The translations under genes were made by a program, and so were the position numbers. The notes under the pieces are model-generated. The model was given only the letters and a program-made list of their open reading frames with translations. It was not told the DNA's origin and did no database searches. A stretch of DNA of 25,337 nucleotides from DATJLY01 sp035604195 (lineage in GTDB: Bacteria > Pseudomonadota > Alphaproteobacteria > ATCC43930 > CGMCC-115725). Numbering within the stretch: position 1 is the first letter of the stretch; every line of letters starts with the position of its first letter. Where the stretch lies: NCBI GenBank assembly GCA_035604195.1, contig DATNIY010000103.1:1-25337 (forward strand), written 5' to 3'. Shown here in pieces: positions 6,611 through 14,796 of the stretch.

Positions 6611-7864
6611 ATGGCACTTTCAACCGAACTCTCGGGCGTGCAGGCGGCCCAGACCGACATCGACACGATCGGCAACAACATCTCCAACATCAATACGGTC
6701 GGCTTCAAGCAGTCGCTGCCGAATTTCGCCGATCTCTACGGCTCCTCGCTGCAGGGCGCCTCGGGCAATACCGCCTCGCCCGGCCAGGGCGTGACGACGA
6801 CGAGCCTGTCGCAGCTCTTCTCCGAAGGCACCGTCAGCCAAACCGGGAATCCCCTGGACATCGCGATCAACGGTAACGGCTTCTTCCAACTGCAGACCGG
6901 CTCCGGCATCGCCTATAGCCGCGACGGCGCCTTCCAGCTCGACAAGAACGGCCATCTCGTGAACGACACCGGCGCGACCTTGATGGGCAACTCGACCGGC
7001 ACCAGCCAGTCGAGCGGCGGCGGCTCGTCGAGCTTCCTCACGGCGATTCAGGTGAACGAATCGAACATTCCGCCGACGGCGACCACGACCCTCAGTCTCA
7101 ATCTGAACCTGGCCGCGACGACCGCGCCGATCGACACGACGACGACGCCCTTCAGCCTGGCGAACGCCGCCAGCTACAACCAGTCGACCACCACCACGGT
7201 CTATGACAGTTTGGGCGTGAGCCAGACCATGACCAGCTATTTCACCGAGGTCAGCGGCTCGGGCAGCCCGCCGCAATGGGCCACGCATTACGCGCTCACC
7301 AACACCGCGGGCCAACTCGTCGCCTCCGGGTCGGGGCCGAGTCTGAGCTTCAACACCGCGGGCCAGCTCACCTCGGGCAGCGGCACCATCACGATCAACA
7401 ATTTGCCGGACGGCGCGGCGCCGCTCAGCTTCACTTTGGACTTTACCGGCTCGACCGTGTCGAACGTCGCCTTCGGCGTCAATTCCATCGGGAATAACGG
7501 CAATGGCGGCGGTCAGTTCACCGGCATCCAGATCGCCGCCAACGGCCAGGTCTCTGGCCAATACTCGAACGGCGACACCAAGGTCTTCGGCACGATCGCG
7601 CTGGCGAATTTCGCCAATCCGCAAGGGCTCATCGCGACCAGCGACAATTTGTGGCTGGCCTCGGTCGCCTCCGGCCTGCCGACGGCGGGAAACCCGGGCT
7701 CGGCCGGCCTCGGCCAGCTTCAATCGGGGTCGCTCGAGGGCTCGAACGTCGATCTGTCCAGCCAACTCGTCAATCTGATCGTGGCCCAGCAGGCCTATCA
7801 GGCGAATGTCCAGGGCATCAACGTCGAGCAACAGGACATCCAACGACTGCTGACGATCCAATAG
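6611..7864 (+). CDS. flgE: FlgE, flagellar hook protein
   Basis: FlgE builds the curved hook that links rod and filament. The 417-residue protein begins 'ALSTELSGVQAAQTDIDTIG' then 'NNISNINTVGFKQS', the rod/hook signature, and ends 'LVNLIVAQQAYQANVQGINV' with 'EQQDIQRLLTIQ', the common C-terminal helix. Between them are the FlgE/F/G-type segment 'NPLDIAINGNGFFQLQ' and the late element 'GSLEGSNVDLSSQL'. The surface domain is rich in Ser, Thr, Gly and Asn; the whole protein has only about five Lys/Arg. AGGA at 6604-6607 precedes the ATG. Confidence 0.97.
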   Translation: MALSTELSGVQAAQTDIDTIGNNISNINTVGFKQSLPNFADLYGSSLQGASGNTASPGQGVTTTSLSQLFSEGTVSQTGNPLDIAINGNGFFQLQTGSGIAYSRDGAFQLDKNGHLVNDTGATLMGNSTGTSQSSGGGSSSFLTAIQVNESNIPPTATTTLSLNLNLAATTAPIDTTTTPFSLANAASYNQSTTTTVYDSLGVSQTMTSYFTEVSGSGSPPQWATHYALTNTAGQLVASGSGPSLSFNTAGQLTSGSGTITINNLPDGAAPLSFTLDFTGSTVSNVAFGVNSIGNNGNGGGQFTGIQIAANGQVSGQYSNGDTKVFGTIALANFANPQGLIATSDNLWLASVASGLPTAGNPGSAGLGQLQSGSLEGSNVDLSSQLVNLIVAQQAYQANVQGINVEQQDIQRLLTIQ

Positions 7865-7895
7865 GCCGCGCGCCGCCGCAGGTGAGGGGAGAGCG

Positions 7896-8639
7896 ATGAG
7901 CCAGCAAATGCTTTACGTGCTGCTGACCGGGCTCGGCGCGACGATGGATCGCATGACCGCGACCACGAACAATCTCGCCAATACCAACACGGTCGCGTTC
8001 AAGGCGCAGCAGCCGATGTTCCAGGCCCTGCCGCTCTATGGGCAAGGCCTGCCCGATCGCGTCGATGTCGCGGCGCGGGAGCAGGCGGCCAATCTCACCC
8101 AGGGCCCGCTGCAGCAGACCGGGCGCGATCTCGACATCGCCGTGAAAGGACCGGGCTGGATCGGTGTGCAGGCCAAGGACGGCTCGATCGCGCTGACCCG
8201 CAACGGATCGCTCACCGTCTCGGCGACCGGCGTGCTCGAGACCAGCGACGGGCACCCGCTCGTCGGGCAAGGCGGACGGCCCATCGTGCTGCCGCCGCTG
8301 CAGAGCCTGACGATCGGCGAGGACGGCACCATTTCCGGCGTGCTTGTGGGCCAGGAGGCCGACCAGATCGCGGCGATCAATCGCCTCATGCTGACCAACC
8401 CGCCGGCGGCCTCGGTCACGCGCCGCGGCGACGGTCTTTTTCAATCCTCGGCGAGCGGCGGGCCGGCCGATGCGAAAGTCCAGGTCCAGGTCGGCGCGCT
8501 CGAAGGCAGCAACGCGGATTCGGTCGGCATGATGATGAACATGATCGAGAACAGCCGCATGTACCAAATGCAGACCGAGCTGATGCATACGATCGTCGCG
8601 TCCGGGGATAGCCAGTCCACGCCCTTGACGCTCCCCTGA
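7896..8639 (+). CDS. flgF: FlgF, flagellar proximal rod protein
   Basis: FlgF is the proximal-rod subunit that joins to the distal rod. The 247-residue protein has the N-terminal helix with 'TATTNNLANTNTVAFKAQQ', then 'GRDLDIAVKGPGWIGVQ' and 'ALTRNGSLTVS', where the FlgF/G families have 'G.pLDlAI.G.Gff.V' and 'yTR.G.f.ld'. It ends with 'GALEGSNADSVGMMMNMIEN' and a final helix 'RMYQMQTELMHT'. Length and order (E-F-G) agree with FlgF rather than FlgG. A strong GAGGGGAG sits at about 7884-7891. Confidence 0.96.
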   Translation: MSQQMLYVLLTGLGATMDRMTATTNNLANTNTVAFKAQQPMFQALPLYGQGLPDRVDVAAREQAANLTQGPLQQTGRDLDIAVKGPGWIGVQAKDGSIALTRNGSLTVSATGVLETSDGHPLVGQGGRPIVLPPLQSLTIGEDGTISGVLVGQEADQIAAINRLMLTNPPAASVTRRGDGLFQSSASGGPADAKVQVQVGALEGSNADSVGMMMNMIENSRMYQMQTELMHTIVASGDSQSTPLTLP

Positions 8640-8671
8640 GACCGCAAGATTCCCGACGGAGGACGCCCCCA

Positions 8672-9460
8672 ATGATGCAATCCCTGGCCGTGGTTCGCAC
8701 CGGTCTCGAAGGCGAACAGACCAAGATGGACGTGATCTCGAACAATCTTGCCAACATCAACACGCCGGGCTTCAAGCTCATGCGGCCGATCTTCGAGGAT
8801 TTGCTCTATCAGCAGGCGTTCCAGGCCGGCGGCTTCACGTCCCAGGCGACCAACTATCCCTCGGGTCTGCAGCAGGGCACCGGCTCGAACGTGGTCGCGA
8901 CCGAACCGATCGTGACGCAAGGCAGCCTCGAGCAAACCGGCAATGCGCTCGATCTCGCCCTCAGCGGCCAGGGCTATTTCCAGGTTCTGCTGCCATCCGG
9001 ACAGCTCTCCTACACCCGCGACGGCAGTTTCCAGGTCAACGCCCAGGGCCAGGTGGTGACCGCCAAGGGCTACACCTTGCAACCGCCGATCACCATCCCG
9101 CGCGGCGCGCAGAGCGTCACCATCGGCACCGATGGCACCGTCAGCGTCCAGCTCCAGGGCCAGTCGACGCCGTCGCAGGTCGGCATCATTCAGCTCGCCA
9201 ATTTCGTCAACCCGGCGGGGCTGCAGAACATGGGCGACAATCTCGCGACCGAGACGCAGGCCTCGGGCGCGGCCATCACCGGCCAGCCGACGCAGAACGG
9301 CCTCGGCTCGGTGGCGCAAGGCTATCTCGAGGGCTCGAACGTCTCGGTCGTCGACGAGATGATCGACATGATCGCAACGCAGCGCGCTTACGAGCTCGAT
9401 ACCGAAGCAGCCAAGAGCGTCGACGGCATGCTCCAGAATCTGAACCAAGCGGCGCAGTAA
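8672..9460 (+). CDS. flgG: FlgG, flagellar distal rod protein
   Basis: FlgG polymerises into the distal rod. The 262-residue product is the canonical length. Visible signatures are 'MDVISNNLANINTPGFKLMR' near residue 20, 'GNALDLALSGQGYFQVLLP', 'YTRDGSFQVNAQGQVV', and the ending 'GYLEGSNVSVVDEMIDMIAT' with 'QRAYELDTEAAKSVDGML'. All are near-identical to the family pattern. GGAGGA at 8658-8663 lies eight bases before the ATG; a second ATG follows immediately. Its stop shares a base with the flgH start (TAATG). Confidence 0.98.
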   Translation: MMQSLAVVRTGLEGEQTKMDVISNNLANINTPGFKLMRPIFEDLLYQQAFQAGGFTSQATNYPSGLQQGTGSNVVATEPIVTQGSLEQTGNALDLALSGQGYFQVLLPSGQLSYTRDGSFQVNAQGQVVTAKGYTLQPPITIPRGAQSVTIGTDGTVSVQLQGQSTPSQVGIIQLANFVNPAGLQNMGDNLATETQASGAAITGQPTQNGLGSVAQGYLEGSNVSVVDEMIDMIATQRAYELDTEAAKSVDGMLQNLNQAAQ

Positions 9461-10200
9461 TGGCGTTGGGCCGAGTCTCTCCCGCTGCGGTCCTGCTCGC
9501 GCTCTCGGGCGGCATCGCCGGCTGTCAGAATGCCGGCCCGGCGCAAAATTCGAGCCTGGTCGGACAGCTCGATCATCTGCCCGGCGACGAGGGCACCGAG
9601 CTCCCGGTCACCAACGGCGCGATCTACCAGGGCAATGTGCAGGGCGGCGGCGGGCTCGAACTGGTCCGCGACCACCGCGTCTGGCAGATCGGCGACATCA
9701 TCACCATCCAGATCACCCAGAGCGCGACCGCGACGAAGAATGTGAGCCAGAACATCGGCCGCACGGAAAACGTGTCCGCGCCTGCTGCCGGCACGTTGTT
9801 CGGCATTCCCTTGCAGCTCGGTCATGCCGGCTTGGGCAAGCTCAACCCGACCGCGGCCTATTCCAGCACCAATTCCCTGCAAGGGAGCGGCGGGACGGCG
9901 CAGAGCGACAGCTTCGTGACGACCGTCTCGGCGCTCGTGCACCGGGTCCGGCCGAATGGCGATCTGGTGGTCGGCGGCGACGACGAGGTGAAGCTGGTCG
10001 GCGGCAAGGAATACATTCGCGTCGCCGGCGTGGTCCGGCCCGAGGACATCCAGGCCGGGAACATCGTCCAGTCGACGCAGATGGCCGAAGCCCGTATCGA
10101 GTTCAGCGGCGACGGCGAAACCTATTTGGCGCCGAAGATGGGCATCATTCAGCGCTTGTTCCTAACGGTCAGCACGGTATGGCCCGGCGACTGGTTCTAG
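9460..10200 (+). CDS. flgH: FlgH, outer-membrane L-ring lipoprotein
   Basis: FlgH forms the L ring around the rod in the outer membrane. The 246-residue precursor has a lipoprotein signal peptide with lipobox 'IAGC', so Cys22 would be the lipidated residue. The L-ring core follows: 'VWQIGDIITIQITQSATATK', 'NGDLVVGGDDEVKLVGGKEY', 'RVAGVVRPEDIQAGNIVQST', and 'QMAEARIEFSG'. The start ATG at 9460 overlaps the flgG stop, and the gene overlaps flgI by 22 bp. Confidence 0.97.
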   Translation: MALGRVSPAAVLLALSGGIAGCQNAGPAQNSSLVGQLDHLPGDEGTELPVTNGAIYQGNVQGGGGLELVRDHRVWQIGDIITIQITQSATATKNVSQNIGRTENVSAPAAGTLFGIPLQLGHAGLGKLNPTAAYSSTNSLQGSGGTAQSDSFVTTVSALVHRVRPNGDLVVGGDDEVKLVGGKEYIRVAGVVRPEDIQAGNIVQSTQMAEARIEFSGDGETYLAPKMGIIQRLFLTVSTVWPGDWF

Positions 10201-11288
10201 CGGTGACGCTCGCGCTCGCGCTGCTGGGTCTCGGCGCGGAAGGCGCGCGCGCGGATCGGCTCAAGGACTTGGTCCAGGTCGGCGGCACCCGCGACAATCA
10301 GCTTATCGGCTTCGGCCTCATCGCCGGCCTCGCCGGCACCGGCGACCAGACGACCCAGGTCCCCTATAGCGTGCAGGCGATCCAGAACATGATGCGCCAG
10401 CTCGGCCTGACGCTTAATCCGAGCGCGTTCCTCCAGCCCACCGCCATCGCATCGGTCATGGTCACCGCTAATTTGCCGACCTTCATCCAGGTCGGGCAGC
10501 GGATCAACGTCACCGTCTCTGCGCTCGGCAACGCCAAAAGCCTGCGCGGCGGCGTGCTGCTGATGACCGAGCTCAAGGGCGCCGACGGCCAGGTCTATGC
10601 CATCGCGCAAGGCTCGGTGCTGGTCAGCGGCTTCGAAGCGAGCGGCCAGGCCTCGTCGACTACGGTGAACGTGCCGACGGTCGCGCACATCCCCGGCGGC
10701 GCCACGGTCGAGCGGACGGTGAAGGCCGCCTTCGTCCAGGACGACACCATCCTGCTCAATCTCGACAAGCAATCCTTCGGCGATGCCGCCCGCATCACCG
10801 ACGCGATCAATGCCCGCATCGGCCATGTCGCGACGGCGCTCGGCCCGGCCCAGATCGAGGTTCACGGACCGAAGGACCCGGTCGCGCGCGTCAAATTCGT
10901 CGGCGACCTGCTCGATGTCGAGGTCGTTACCGATGCGCCGCCTGCCGAGATCGTGATCGACGCGCAAAGCGGCACGGTCGTCATGGGCCAGGATGTCCGG
11001 ATCGGACCAGCCGCCGTCGCCTATGGCAGCCTGTCGGTCACGGTGAACGAGACGCCGCAGGTCTCGCAGCCCGGTCCCTTCAGTACCGGCCAGACGCGGG
11101 TGGTGCCGCGCACCCAGGTTCAGGCGACCGAGAAGAAGCTGCAGGTCATCGAACTGCAGCAGGCGCCGCGGATCTCCGACATCGTCCGCAATCTCAACGC
11201 CATCGGCGCGACCTCCTCGGATCTCATCGCGATCCTGCAGGCCTTGCAGGGCTCCGGCGCGCTCCACGCCCGCATCAAGGTGATCTGA
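10179..11288 (+). CDS. flgI: FlgI, periplasmic P-ring protein
   Basis: FlgI forms the P ring in the peptidoglycan layer with help from FlgA, encoded at 4084-4812. The 369-residue precursor has a Sec signal peptide of about 25 residues (cut after 'GARA'). The mature N terminus is 'DRLKDLVQVGGTRDNQLIGF' followed by 'GLIAGLAGTGDQTT', the strongest FlgI signature. Further conserved parts are 'IVIDAQSGTVVMGQDVRIG' and the C-terminal 'LNAIGATSSDLIAILQALQG'. The start ATG at 10179 lies inside flgH; a GTG at 10203 would destroy the signal peptide, so the ATG is preferred. Confidence 0.98.
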   Translation: MARRLVLAVTLALALLGLGAEGARADRLKDLVQVGGTRDNQLIGFGLIAGLAGTGDQTTQVPYSVQAIQNMMRQLGLTLNPSAFLQPTAIASVMVTANLPTFIQVGQRINVTVSALGNAKSLRGGVLLMTELKGADGQVYAIAQGSVLVSGFEASGQASSTTVNVPTVAHIPGGATVERTVKAAFVQDDTILLNLDKQSFGDAARITDAINARIGHVATALGPAQIEVHGPKDPVARVKFVGDLLDVEVVTDAPPAEIVIDAQSGTVVMGQDVRIGPAAVAYGSLSVTVNETPQVSQPGPFSTGQTRVVPRTQVQATEKKLQVIELQQAPRISDIVRNLNAIGATSSDLIAILQALQGSGALHARIKVI

Positions 11289-12415
11289 TGGATGCCGGCA
11301 TGGCAGAGCGGCTGGCCTCGTCGGCGGATCCGAAGGGCCTCACTGCGCTGTTGAATCATGGCAACGACCGCGCCGTCGCCAAGGCGGTCGCCGGGCAATT
11401 CGGCGCTTTTCTCATGCAGGGCCTGATGCAGCAGGCGGATGGCGGCGCCATGCCCGTGGCCGGCGGCGTCGGCGGCGCCACCGTGAGCGCGATGTTCGCC
11501 AGCGAAATGGGCAAGCTCGCCATGTCCGGCGACAAGCTCGGCCTCGCCGATTTTCTCTTGCGCTCGATCGACAAGCAGGCGGGCCCGGCATCCGGGCCGA
11601 ACGCCGCGTCGGCGGCCGACGCAAAGGCGCCGGCAGCGGCATCGACGCCGACACCGCCCGCCGCCGCGGGTCCGGGCCTGCCGCTCGCGCCCTATTGGCA
11701 ATTGAACGGCGTGCGGCCCTTCGGTACCGGCGGCGGCAGCGCGCCCAATCAGCAGAAATCTCTGCCGATGCCGAGCGCGCCCGCCACGCCGCCGCCGGCC
11801 GCGCCCGCGCCAACCGCGCAGCCCTCGGGCGCGATCTTGGCGCCGGAGCAGCGCGGTGCGCAGCTCGGACCCGGCGGCGCCGTGCCGGCGTCGTCTTCGA
11901 CCAGCAGCATCCACGGGGCAGCGTCGCCGACCGAGATCGCCTCCTTCACCGCTGCTCTGGCGCCCGCCTTGCAGCAGGCGGCCGAGCAATTGGGAGTCTC
12001 GCCCCGAATCCTGCTGGCCCAGGCCGCGCTCGAGACCGGCTGGGGGCGCTCGGTGGTCGGCAACAACGTCTTCGGCATCAAGGCCGGGTCGTCCTGGTCG
12101 GGCGCGGTGGTGAAGGCGGCGACGCATGAAGCCCAGAACGGCGGCACCGTGACCCGCACCGACAGCTTCCGCTCCTATGCGAGCCTGCCGGAAGCGGTGC
12201 AGGATTTCGCGAGCCTGATCGCCGACAGTGATCGCTATCGCCAGGCGCTGGGCGCCGGCGATGACGCTGCCGCCTATGCCAGCGGGTTGGCGGCGGGCGG
12301 CTATGCCACCGACAGGGCCTATGCCGCGAAGCTCGCCGCTGTCGCAGCCAGTCCGATGCTCGCCACGGCGATGGCGTCCGCGGCGGCAGTGCCGCCTGCC
12401 GCGGCCAAGGGATGA
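11288..12415 (+). CDS. flgJ: FlgJ, rod-binding protein fused to a peptidoglycan hydrolase
   Basis: FlgJ caps the growing rod and cuts peptidoglycan so that the rod can pass. This 375-residue protein has both domains. The rod-binding domain spans about residues 28-94 ('AVAGQFGAFLMQGLMQQADG' and 'KLGLADFLLRSID'). The glucosaminidase-type domain spans about 214-352, with 'ILLAQAALETGWGRS' containing the likely catalytic Glu249, then 'NNVFGIKAG' and 'TDSFRSYASLPEAVQDFASL'. They are joined by an Ala/Pro-rich linker of about 120 residues. Many alphaproteobacterial FlgJ proteins have only the first domain. The start overlaps the flgI stop (TGATG). Confidence 0.95.
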   Translation: MDAGMAERLASSADPKGLTALLNHGNDRAVAKAVAGQFGAFLMQGLMQQADGGAMPVAGGVGGATVSAMFASEMGKLAMSGDKLGLADFLLRSIDKQAGPASGPNAASAADAKAPAAASTPTPPAAAGPGLPLAPYWQLNGVRPFGTGGGSAPNQQKSLPMPSAPATPPPAAPAPTAQPSGAILAPEQRGAQLGPGGAVPASSSTSSIHGAASPTEIASFTAALAPALQQAAEQLGVSPRILLAQAALETGWGRSVVGNNVFGIKAGSSWSGAVVKAATHEAQNGGTVTRTDSFRSYASLPEAVQDFASLIADSDRYRQALGAGDDAAAYASGLAAGGYATDRAYAAKLAAVAASPMLATAMASAAAVPPAAAKG

Positions 12416-12421
12416 TCGGGG

Positions 12422-12796
12422 ATGGCCAGCAGTTCCGCCGATCTGCCATGGCAGGTCTGCCGCGCGGCACGGCGGCTCAATCGGCTTTTCCGAATCGAGC
12501 GGGCGGGCGGCTTCGCCCGGCGGCGCGAGGATGTCGTCGCGCGTCTGCTGCGGCGGCGTCATGCGCTCGTCGACGAATTCCTGCGTCTCGAGACCGAGCG
12601 GCGCGCGCGATCGGCGACGCTGCCGCGCGAGCTGCGCGACGCGGTCAACGATCTTGCCCAAGAGGTCGAGCGATCGCGCCGGAAGACCGAGGATCGGGTC
12701 GAGCGGCTGCGCGCCGAGCTCCGCCTCCTGCGCGGCGAAGGCACGCCGACGGGCCTGCGCGGCAGCATGGGCGGCCGGGTGATCGGGCGAGGATGA
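12422..12796 (+). CDS. Small Arg-rich coiled-coil protein, possible export chaperone
   Basis: This 124-residue product is not one I can name with confidence. It is helical, strongly charged and about a quarter Arg, with a probable coiled coil from about residue 40 to 108 ('RRRHALVDEFLRLETERRAR', 'AQEVERSRRKTEDRVERLRA'). It ends in a Gly/Arg tail ('GLRGSMGGRVIGRG'). The ATG at 12422 is 6 bp after the flgJ stop with GGGG before it; the stop is 1 bp before flgK. Its codons end mostly in G or C as in neighbouring genes, which favours this frame over the overlapping frame starting at 12412. Size, helicity and position before flgK fit a FlgN/FliT-type chaperone for FlgK or FlgL, but an acidic FlgN is already encoded at 3711-4064. 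Function is inferred from context. Confidence 0.7.
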   Translation: MASSSADLPWQVCRAARRLNRLFRIERAGGFARRREDVVARLLRRRHALVDEFLRLETERRARSATLPRELRDAVNDLAQEVERSRRKTEDRVERLRAELRLLRGEGTPTGLRGSMGGRVIGRG

Positions 12797-12797
12797 C

Positions 12798-14774
12798 ATG
12801 ACCGGGCTGTCGCAGCTCGTCAACATCGGTCTGAGCGGGCTCTCCGCCGCGCAAGAGGGCATGCAGACCGTCTCGAACAACACCGCCAATGTGAATACCC
12901 CCGGCTACAACGTCGAATCGATCAACCAGGTCGAGCTGCCCGGGACCGGCGGGCCCTCCGGCAGCGTCGGCGCCGGGACCGACGTGACCTCGATCCAGCG
13001 CGCCTTCGACCAGTTCGTCTATCAGGAGATGATCGGCGCCACCGCGACCAATCAGGCGGCGCAAATCATGCAGACCAATACGTCAAATCTGGCGTCGATC
13101 TTTCCGGTCGCTTCGGGCGGCGCGGGCGGACTCGGCGCCGCGCTCACCAACTTCTTCGCCGCCGCAAACCAGGTGGCGCAGAATCCGACGAGCGCGCCGA
13201 ACCGTGCGGCGTTTCTCAGCAACGCCCAGTCCCTCGCCTCGCTCTTCCAATCGACCGGCAGCGAGCTCGCCACGAATCTGACGACGGACAACAGCCAGAT
13301 CGCCGGCGCAGTGCAGCAGGTCAATGCGCTCACCCAGCAGATCGCCGCGCTCAATACGCAGGTCACGGCCCAGACCGGCGCCGGCACCACCGCCTCGAAC
13401 AGCCTGCTCGATCAGCGCGATGCGCTGGTCCAGCAGCTCGCGCAACAAATCGGCATCGTCAGCATCGCCGGCACCAACGGCGCAGTCGACCTCTACACGT
13501 CTTCGGGCGCCGCGCTGGTCAACGGCGCCAGCTCGTTCAGCCTGGCGGTGACCTCGGGCGGCTATGGCGACGGCACCAGCGAGGTCACCTATGCGCCGAC
13601 CGGCCAAGACCTGACCAACAGCTTGTCGGGGGGAACCTTGGGCGGCCTCCTCGCCTTCCGCAGCCAACTCGTCAGCGCGCAGGACAATGTCGGCGGTCTC
13701 GCCGTGGCATTGGCGTCCGCGGTCAATGCGCAGCAATCGCTCGGGCTCGATCTCAACGGCAATCTGGGCCAGCCGATGTTTTCCGTGGCCGGCCCGACGG
13801 TCTATCCCGCCGCCGCCAACACCGGATCGGGGACGCTCAGTGCGGCGATCACCGATCCGAGCAGCTTCGTGCCCGGCGACTTCATCCTGACCAAGACCGC
13901 GAGCGGCTTTAGCGCGACCAACATCGCTACCGGCCAGGTGACGACGCTCGGCAACGGTCCGACCCTCAGCCTCGACGGCATGACCCTGACGGTGTCGGGA
14001 ACGGTGCAGACCGGCGACTCCTTCAAGCTCGAGCCGACCGTGGCGGCGCCGCAAAGCCTGACCGTAGCGCTCACCGACCCCTCCGGGATCGCGGCGGCAT
14101 CGCCCTATGTCGTCACCGCCGGCGTGCTGACCAGCGGCGGCACCATCAGCGACCGGAATGTCGGGAATGTCCAGGCGACGGCGGGGGGACCGGCCGCGAG
14201 CGGCGGGCTCCCCGCCGGCACGGTCATCGTGCCCGCGAGCAATTTCGATCACAACCTGACCGTCGCCTTCACCTCGGCGACGAGCTTCAACGTGCTGTCG
14301 AGCAGCGGCTCGGTGATCGCCTCGGGATCGTTCAGCGCGAGCTCCGGCGCCGAAATCGCCATCGCCTATCCCGCGCCGGCGCCGGCCGGCGAGGTCGCGA
14401 CCTTCACGCTTTCGCCGGGCACGGCGGTCACCGGCGACAGCTTCGTCCTCAGCCCCGGCGGCGTCGGCAGCAACGGCAACATGACGGCGTTGGCGGGACT
14501 GGCGACGCAGACTCTGCTCGCGGGCCAGACGCTCGGCAGCGCCTACGCGACTTTGGTGACAACGTTGGGGAGCCGCGGCCAGGAGGCGCAAGTGGCGGCG
14601 CAGGCGTCCCAGGCCGTGGTCAATCGCGCGCAAACGACGCAGCAATCGATCTCCGGCGTCAATCTCGATGAGGAGGCGGCCAACCTCGTCAGCTATCAGC
14701 AGGCCTATCAAGCGGCCGCCCAGGTCATCGCTGCGGCGCAGACCATGTTCAGTAGCCTGCTCCAGGCCGTCTAG
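12798..14774 (+). CDS. flgK: FlgK, hook-filament junction protein 1 (HAP1)
   Basis: FlgK is the first adaptor between hook and filament. The 658-residue protein is somewhat longer than the roughly 550 residues common in enterics. The N-terminal helix has 'NIGLSGLSAAQEGMQTVSNN' and 'TANVNTPGYNVES', the HAP/rod signature, then 'TDVTSIQRAFDQFV' and a Q-rich helical region with 'LLDQRDALVQQLAQQIGI', both standard for FlgK. The C terminus 'GVNLDEEAANLVSYQQAYQA' with 'AAQVIAAAQTMFSSLL' is diagnostic. The extra length lies in beta-rich, Ser/Thr/Gly-rich repeats-like sequence at about residues 330-560. GAGG at 12789-12792 precedes the ATG. Confidence 0.97.
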   Translation: MTGLSQLVNIGLSGLSAAQEGMQTVSNNTANVNTPGYNVESINQVELPGTGGPSGSVGAGTDVTSIQRAFDQFVYQEMIGATATNQAAQIMQTNTSNLASIFPVASGGAGGLGAALTNFFAAANQVAQNPTSAPNRAAFLSNAQSLASLFQSTGSELATNLTTDNSQIAGAVQQVNALTQQIAALNTQVTAQTGAGTTASNSLLDQRDALVQQLAQQIGIVSIAGTNGAVDLYTSSGAALVNGASSFSLAVTSGGYGDGTSEVTYAPTGQDLTNSLSGGTLGGLLAFRSQLVSAQDNVGGLAVALASAVNAQQSLGLDLNGNLGQPMFSVAGPTVYPAAANTGSGTLSAAITDPSSFVPGDFILTKTASGFSATNIATGQVTTLGNGPTLSLDGMTLTVSGTVQTGDSFKLEPTVAAPQSLTVALTDPSGIAAASPYVVTAGVLTSGGTISDRNVGNVQATAGGPAASGGLPAGTVIVPASNFDHNLTVAFTSATSFNVLSSSGSVIASGSFSASSGAEIAIAYPAPAPAGEVATFTLSPGTAVTGDSFVLSPGGVGSNGNMTALAGLATQTLLAGQTLGSAYATLVTTLGSRGQEAQVAAQASQAVVNRAQTTQQSISGVNLDEEAANLVSYQQAYQAAAQVIAAAQTMFSSLLQAV

Positions 14775-14796
14775 CCGGACCGAGGCGGAGGCGATC

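Noticed and set aside
12412..12801. Alternative 129-codon frame overlapping the small gene between flgJ and flgK, starting with ATGA overlap
   Set aside because: Its third codon positions are less GC-rich and the product is a low-complexity Arg/Ala sequence; the 12422 frame has the better codon pattern and a helical product.
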